Assembly: GCA_910578385.1 (NCBI GenBank)
Contig: CAJTQV010000024.1
Span: 15,229-43,809, forward strand
Direction: 5' to 3'
From: an uncultured Muribaculaceae bacterium
GTDB taxonomy: Bacteria > Bacteroidota > Bacteroidia > Bacteroidales > Muribaculaceae
Length of the DNA stretch: 28,581 nt
The position numbers and the translations under genes are program-made. The number at the start of each line of letters is the position of its first letter. Positions within the stretch are counted from its first letter, which is position 1. Positions 24,574 through 28,581 of the stretch are shown here, in pieces. The notes under the pieces are model-generated. The model saw only the letters and a program-made list of their open reading frames with translations. It was not told the origin of the DNA and ran no database searches.

Positions 24574-25791
24574 TTACTCGGCCACGAGGCGGCAGATGTT
24601 GACGATTACCTCGGTGGCTTTTTCCATAGACTGGATGGGCACGTATTCGTAACGTCCGTGGAAGTTCTCGCCGCCTGCGAAGATGTTGGGGCAGGGGAGA
24701 CCCTTGAACGAGAGCTGCGCACCGTCTGTACCGCCGCGGATGGGCTGCACGCGCGGTTCGATACCGGCCTCGCGCATGGCTTTCTCGACAGTCTCGATGA
24801 TGTGCATGAGCGGTTCGATTTTCTCGCGCATGTTGTAGTACTGGTCTTTTATCTCGGCGGTGCAGCAGCCGGGATATTCCTCGTTGATCTTGCGGCAGAG
24901 GTGCTCGATCTCGCGTTTGCGGCTCTCGAAGCGTGCGCGGTCATGGTCACGGATGATGTAGGTGAGCGTGGTCTGCTCCACGTTGCCCTCGATGCCCACA
25001 AGGTGATAGAAGCCCTCGTAACCCTCGGTATGCTCTGGAGTCTCCCAGCGCGGCAGCATGGTTATGAAGTTGTTGGCCACGCGGATGGAGTTGATCATCT
25101 TGTGCTTGGCGTATCCGGGGTGTACGTTGCGCCCCTTGATTGTGACCTTGGCCGATGCGGCGTTGAAGTTCTCGTATTCGAGCTCGCCGACGGCACCGCC
25201 GTCCATGGTGTATGCGAAATCGCAACCGAATTTCTCGACGTCGAACTTATGTGCTCCGAGGCCGATTTCCTCGTCGGGGTTGAAGCCGATGCGGATCTTG
25301 CCATGCTTGATCTCGGGGTGTGCCTGGAGGTATGCCACGGCGGTGATGATTTCAGCGATACCGGCCTTGTCGTCGGCTCCGAGCAGGGTTGTTCCGTCGG
25401 TCACGATAATGTCGTTGCCGAGGTAGTTGAGCAGCTCGGGGAATTCCTCGGGGCTGAGTGTGATGCCCTGCGCCTCGTTGAGCGTTATTGCCTTGCCGTC
25501 ATAATTTTTGACTATGCGGGGACTGACGTGACGACCCGACATGTCGGGGCTTGTGTCCATATGGGCTATGAAGCCGATCACGGGCACATCCTTGTCGATG
25601 TTGGCCGGGAGGGTGGCGAAGAGATAGCCGTTCTCGTCGAGCGATACTTCCTCAAGTCCCATGCCGAGAAGGACGGCCTTGAGGTATTTGGCGAACTCCA
25701 TCTGACCGGGCGACGAGGGGGTCATGTTGGTGAGTTCGTCGCTCTGTGTGTCAAATTTCACGAAGTCAAGAAATCTGTCGGTTACTGTCAT
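24574..25791 (-). CDS. pepT: Peptidase T (tripeptide aminopeptidase)
   Basis: A zinc-dependent M20-family cytoplasmic enzyme that removes the N-terminal residue of tripeptides. The 405-residue length fits PepT. Metal-site motifs visible are FIAHMDTSPDMSG, LGADDKAGIAEI with bridging Asp, NPDEEIGLGA with the catalytic and ligand Glu, YTMDGG and the C-terminal NIFAGGENFHGRYEY with the last His. The dimerisation domain lies in between (KVTIKGRNVHPGYAKHKM). The gene begins the pepT-miaA pair and is divergent from the endonuclease gene; only a 7-of-8 match to the -7 box (TATATTCG on the minus strand, 25864-25871) lies upstream. Confidence 0.96.
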   Translation of the reverse strand: MTVTDRFLDFVKFDTQSDELTNMTPSSPGQMEFAKYLKAVLLGMGLEEVSLDENGYLFATLPANIDKDVPVIGFIAHMDTSPDMSGRHVSPRIVKNYDGKAITLNEAQGITLSPEEFPELLNYLGNDIIVTDGTTLLGADDKAGIAEIITAVAYLQAHPEIKHGKIRIGFNPDEEIGLGAHKFDVEKFGCDFAYTMDGGAVGELEYENFNAASAKVTIKGRNVHPGYAKHKMINSIRVANNFITMLPRWETPEHTEGYEGFYHLVGIEGNVEQTTLTYIIRDHDRARFESRKREIEHLCRKINEEYPGCCTAEIKDQYYNMREKIEPLMHIIETVEKAMREAGIEPRVQPIRGGTDGAQLSFKGLPCPNIFAGGENFHGRYEYVPIQSMEKATEVIVNICRLVAE

Positions 25792-25894
25792 AATTTATGG
25801 TATTGAGGGCAGGCGGCCATGGTTTTTACGTGTCGCCGCATGCCGGTTTGTTCTTTTATTTCGCGAATATAACGATTTTTTGCAATATATTAGC

Positions 25895-25902
25895 TAAATT
25901 TG
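25895..25902 (+). promoter_or_regulatory. Bacteroidetes -7 box directly before the endonuclease gene
   Basis: TAAATTTG is an exact TAnnTTTG match ending 4 nt before the ATG at 25907. If used, transcription would begin at or within a few bases of the start codon, giving a leaderless mRNA. A TTTG at 25879-25882 is only 12 nt upstream, too close for a usual -33. Confidence 0.4.
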
Positions 25903-25906
25903 CTTT

Positions 25907-26761
25907 ATGAAAAAGAAATTACCCCTCATTTTATTGGTGGCATGCCTGGTTGTGGTGGCCGCCGGCATATATGGCGTGTCGCGCATGGATGATGGCTCAC
26001 AGACTGATAATCAGCGCGTGGCGAACGCTTCCGGGCCGCGAGGCATCTCCTCGTCGGCTCCGGTTGGTAAGGCCGCCGACCTGCTCGATGTCAAGACTCC
26101 GGCGCAGCTTGCCGACCGACGTAAGGATTATACAGGTTTCACCGTGTCGTTCAACAAAGATAACCGCACGCCCAACTGGGTGGCGTGGGAGTTGCTCGGC
26201 ACAGAGACATCGGGCGGGGAGTCGCGTTCCAACAAGTTCTGGCAGGATGAGGAGATGGAGGGTTGTCCGGTGACGCGCGATTATACGAATTCCGGTTACG
26301 ACCGGGGGCATATGTGTCCCGCCGCCGACCAGAAGTGGAGCAGCGAGGCCATGACCGCCTGTTTCGTGCTTACAAATATCGTGCCCCAGGACCATGCGCT
26401 CAATGCCGGCGCGTGGCAGACGCTTGAGAGCAAGGAGCGCCTTTGGGCGCAGCGCGACTCGGCGATACTGATTGTTGCGGGTCCGGTATATGCTGACTCT
26501 GACACGAAGCGCATAGGCGATGCCGGTGTGCGTGTGCCCGGCGCTTTCTTCAAGGTGATGGTCGCCCCCTATCTCGACGAGCCGCGCGGCATAGCGTTCG
26601 TGTATCCCAACATGACTTCGCCCGGAAATATGGAGAATTATGTGATGACCATACGAGAAGTGGAGAAACTGACCGGGTATGATTTCTTCCACAATCTTCC
26701 CGATGATGTGGAAGAGGCGGTAGAGACCGTGTCATCCTTCCGCGACTGGAACGGCAGGTGA
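25907..26761 (+). CDS. DNA/RNA non-specific endonuclease (NUC1 family), exported or anchored
   Basis: A 284-residue protein in the Serratia-nuclease/NucA family of beta-beta-alpha-Me-finger enzymes. The catalytic motif is YDRGHMCPAAD with His135; the metal-binding Asn follows in LTNIVPQDHALN, then AWQTLE. The N-terminus (MKKKLPLILLVACLVVVAAG) is either a lipoprotein signal (LVAC, Cys13) or an uncut membrane anchor, since hydrophobic residues continue after the Cys. A low-complexity linker of about 45 residues leads to the domain. In Bacteroidetes such exported nucleases are thought to degrade extracellular or periplasmic nucleic acid for nutrition; this is not shown here. The neighbouring genes give no functional link. 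Confidence 0.9.
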   Translation: MKKKLPLILLVACLVVVAAGIYGVSRMDDGSQTDNQRVANASGPRGISSSAPVGKAADLLDVKTPAQLADRRKDYTGFTVSFNKDNRTPNWVAWELLGTETSGGESRSNKFWQDEEMEGCPVTRDYTNSGYDRGHMCPAADQKWSSEAMTACFVLTNIVPQDHALNAGAWQTLESKERLWAQRDSAILIVAGPVYADSDTKRIGDAGVRVPGAFFKVMVAPYLDEPRGIAFVYPNMTSPGNMENYVMTIREVEKLTGYDFFHNLPDDVEEAVETVSSFRDWNGR

Positions 26762-26835
26762 TGCGTGTGGCCGGTCATCAAGAGAGTATGTTTCTGAAAC
26801 TTTCGCATTCGGTATAATTTGTATTTCGGTATAAT

Positions 26836-28284
26836 ATGCAGACAATCGTTGCAATATCCACCCCTTACGGAACGGGAGGAATCGCCGTTGTGCGCCTTTC
26901 CGGTTCCGATGCCCTCGAAATAGCCGACCGGGCATGGCGCGGCAAACCGTTATCGTCTGTGCCGTCGCACACAGCCCATCTCGGCACCATCACAGCTGAT
27001 GATTCCGGTGCTGCGCTCGACCAGGCTGTCGCGACTGTGTTCCGTGCTCCCAACTCATTTACCGGAGAGGATACGGTGGAGTTTTCGGTGCATGGATCCA
27101 AATGGATACAGCGTCAGGTAGTTGAACGTCTCGTGTCGCTTGGAGCCGTTCCGGCCGGACCGGGCGAGTTCACACAGCGAGCGTTCATGAATGGCCGTAT
27201 GGACCTTGCCCAGGCCGAGGGAGTAGCCGACCTGATAGCCGCATCGTCACGAGCCGCCCACAGACTTGCCATGTCGCAGGTGTCGGGCGGTTTCTCGACG
27301 CGCCTCAATCAACTGCGCGAGCGGTTGATAGAACTTGCATCTCTCCTTGAACTCGAACTTGACTTTTCGGAAGAGGATGTGGAATTTGCCGACCGGACAC
27401 GACTGCGCGAAATCGCCGACGAGACCCTTGCGTTGATAGAGCGTCTTGTATCTACCTACGACTCAGGCCGCGCCTTCAAAGAGGGTGTGCCGGTAGCCAT
27501 AGCCGGCCGGCCGAATGCCGGCAAGTCCACGCTCCTCAACGCGTTGTTAGGTGAGGACAAGGCGATAGTGAGCGACGTTCCCGGCACGACACGTGACGTG
27601 ATAGAGGACACGCGTGAGATAAACGGCATACTGTTCCGCTTCTACGACACAGCCGGTTTGCGCGACACGGACGACACCGTAGAGCGCATAGGCATAGACC
27701 GCGCCCGCGACGCGATAAGCCGCGCCGCGATAGTGCTCTGGGTTATAGACGCTTCAACGCCCCCCGCCGAACTCGCAGCACAACTCAAAGAAGCAGAAGT
27801 GCAAATAAATGCCCATCCGGAATCCAGGCACCTCCTGCTGCTGAACAAAACCGACATGCAACCGGGCAATACTGGCCGGTTGCCGGGGGATGTTGCCGAG
27901 AGGTTGGATAGCAACGCCGGCGATAAGCCGAGTGAGGGAGCCGGACTGCTTAGCGATTCTATCGGGGAAGTCGCATACATGTCAATATCTGCGAAGAGCG
28001 GAGCCGGCCTCGAAGCACTCGAAAAAGCACTATCGCGACTTGTGAAGAGCGACCACGACCCCGATGCCGAACTGATAATAACCAATGCCCGCCACAAAGC
28101 CGCCTTGGAATCGGGAGCCGCCTCCCTCCGCCGCGCCCGCTGCGCGATGGATACCGGCCTGACCGCCGACTTCATAGCCCAAGACGTCCGCGAGTCCCTT
28201 CACCACCTCGGCACCGTAACCGGCGCCATCACCCCCACCACCCTCCTCACCTCCATCTTCACCCACTTCTGCATCGGTAAATAA
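26836..28284 (+). CDS. mnmE: tRNA uridine-34 modification GTPase MnmE
   Basis: With MnmG this GTPase makes the cmnm5 modification at U34 of tRNAs. The N-terminal folate-binding domain begins with TIVAISTPYGTGGIAVVRLSG. The G domain has the P-loop GRPNAGKS (224-231), DTAGLRDT, NKTD and SAKSG, and the protein ends in the invariant FCIGK with its catalytic Cys. It has 482 residues against about 455-465 usual; the excess lies between NKTD and SAKSG, where about 46 residues stand in place of about 20, rich in Gly, Asp and Ser. The last 80 nt are strongly C-rich and G-poor. The final codons (TTCTGCATCGGTAAATAA) are of the type used as an integration site by some islands. Confidence 0.96.
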   Translation: MQTIVAISTPYGTGGIAVVRLSGSDALEIADRAWRGKPLSSVPSHTAHLGTITADDSGAALDQAVATVFRAPNSFTGEDTVEFSVHGSKWIQRQVVERLVSLGAVPAGPGEFTQRAFMNGRMDLAQAEGVADLIAASSRAAHRLAMSQVSGGFSTRLNQLRERLIELASLLELELDFSEEDVEFADRTRLREIADETLALIERLVSTYDSGRAFKEGVPVAIAGRPNAGKSTLLNALLGEDKAIVSDVPGTTRDVIEDTREINGILFRFYDTAGLRDTDDTVERIGIDRARDAISRAAIVLWVIDASTPPAELAAQLKEAEVQINAHPESRHLLLLNKTDMQPGNTGRLPGDVAERLDSNAGDKPSEGAGLLSDSIGEVAYMSISAKSGAGLEALEKALSRLVKSDHDPDAELIITNARHKAALESGAASLRRARCAMDTGLTADFIAQDVRESLHHLGTVTGAITPTTLLTSIFTHFCIGK

Positions 28285-28358
28285 TTCATTGATACGCAAT
28301 AAATTACAATGGTAGTAATTAACTGTCATTGAGCGGAAAAACTTGAAGACATCGCATA

Positions 28359-28396
28359 ACGCCTAATGCTGATAACGGTCAGTATTAGGCGTTTTT
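28359..28396 (+). terminator. Rho-independent terminator of mnmE
   Basis: 28359-28370 pairs with 28381-28392 (12 bp with one G-U, core ACGCCTAAT/ATTAGGCGT), extendable by two pairs, followed by five T. It is 75 nt past the mnmE stop. Confidence 0.85.
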
Positions 28397-28406
28397 ACGC
28401 ACTTAT

Positions 28407-28534
28407 TTGTACGGATATTGTACGTCGTTGACCATCTCCACCCCAAGCATCAGCAAGGTGGTGGAGGATTGCGGACGCTGACGGACGTCAACGGACGCGA
28501 GCGAACAGATTTAAGAACAATTAAAGACGTACAA
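28407..28534. repeat. Short direct and inverted repeats before the right-edge gene
   Basis: TTGTACG occurs twice in direct orientation (28407-28413, 28418-28424). The second extends to TTGTACGTC, which recurs as a perfect inverted copy GACGTACAA at 28526-28534, just before the ATG at 28536. Between them are three tandem 10-bp units of the form CGGACGnnnn (28472-28501). The pattern suggests protein-binding sites, such as recombinase arm sites or an autoregulatory operator. Confidence 0.55.
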
Positions 28535-28535
28535 C

Positions 28536-28581
28536 ATGAGTAGCAACATTAAAGTCGAGCGAATCTGTGAGTGGTGTGGAA
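28536..28581 (+). CDS. Cys-rich mobile-element protein, N-terminus only
   Basis: The ATG at 28536 opens a frame (MSSNIKVERICEWCG) that runs off the right edge. The CxxC within ICEWCG is the start of a small zinc-ribbon-like motif. From memory, this opening is typical of short proteins with a zinc ribbon plus an excisionase-like helix-turn-helix that sit just before tyrosine recombinases in Bacteroidetes integrative elements. Only 15 codons are visible, so both the identity and the mobile-element context need the downstream sequence. Confidence 0.5.
   Translation, partial: MSSNIKVERICEWCG

Noticed and set aside
24520..25806. Open frame of 428 codons on the plus strand
   Set aside because: It lies opposite pepT, whose zinc-site motifs and normal length are certain; the plus frame has low-complexity Val/Gly/Glu composition and no known motif. 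It is a shadow of a GC-biased gene.
28472..28501. CGGACG repeats as a CRISPR array
   Set aside because: Units are only 10 bp with no spacers of CRISPR length and no cas genes nearby.

Overview
The window looks like a chromosomal segment of a Bacteroidales gut bacterium, most likely Muribaculaceae or a close relative. The reasons are several exact matches to the Bacteroidetes -7 promoter box (TAnnTTTG), a lack of Shine-Dalgarno sequences before most starts, secreted proteins ending in type-IX-secretion-like C-terminal domains, a TonB receptor/HMA metal pair of a Bacteroidetes type, and coding DNA of roughly 50% GC with AT-rich gaps. The family-level assignment is inference. I saw no rRNA, tRNA or CRISPR array.

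Layout. (1) 1-2931: two cell-surface proteins, one cut by the left edge, and a lipoprotein with fibronectin-III-like repeats whose promoter region holds an 8-G tract. (2) 3126-7138: SGNH hydrolase, TonB-dependent receptor broken by one in-frame TAG, a large perfect inverted repeat, a periplasmic HMA metal-binding protein, and a YdfG-type short-chain dehydrogenase; the middle genes look like a copper or other heavy-metal uptake locus. (3) 7160-10452: a type II restriction-modification operon with a Sau3AI/MutH-family endonuclease and a C5-cytosine methyltransferase carrying a long extra C-terminal domain. (4) 10607-13413: mannitol 2-dehydrogenase plus an FHS-family sugar/polyol permease. (5) 13499-15313 (minus): a large secreted protein of unknown function. 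(6) 15682-21583: a probable defence locus, with a DUF262-DUF1524 (GmrSD-like) nuclease, a second long DUF262 protein 4 nt downstream, a strong terminator, then a convergent KAP-family P-loop NTPase. (7) 21650-28284: mostly housekeeping genes: outer-membrane barrel, YitT-family membrane protein, miaA, pepT, a secreted/anchored DNA/RNA endonuclease, and mnmE. (8) 28285-28581: the mnmE terminator, short direct and inverted repeats, and the first 15 codons of a Cys-rich (ICEWCG) protein of the kind found at the recombination end of Bacteroidetes mobile elements.

How the parts work together. The restriction-modification operon, the DUF262 pair and the KAP NTPase are plausibly all anti-phage or anti-plasmid functions, interleaved with metabolic genes (mannitol uptake and oxidation to fructose). 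The best candidate for an under-described system is the tandem DUF262 pair, with the KAP ATPase as a possible third component. The right edge probably marks the border of an integrated element near the 3' end of mnmE, a known type of integration target in other bacteria.
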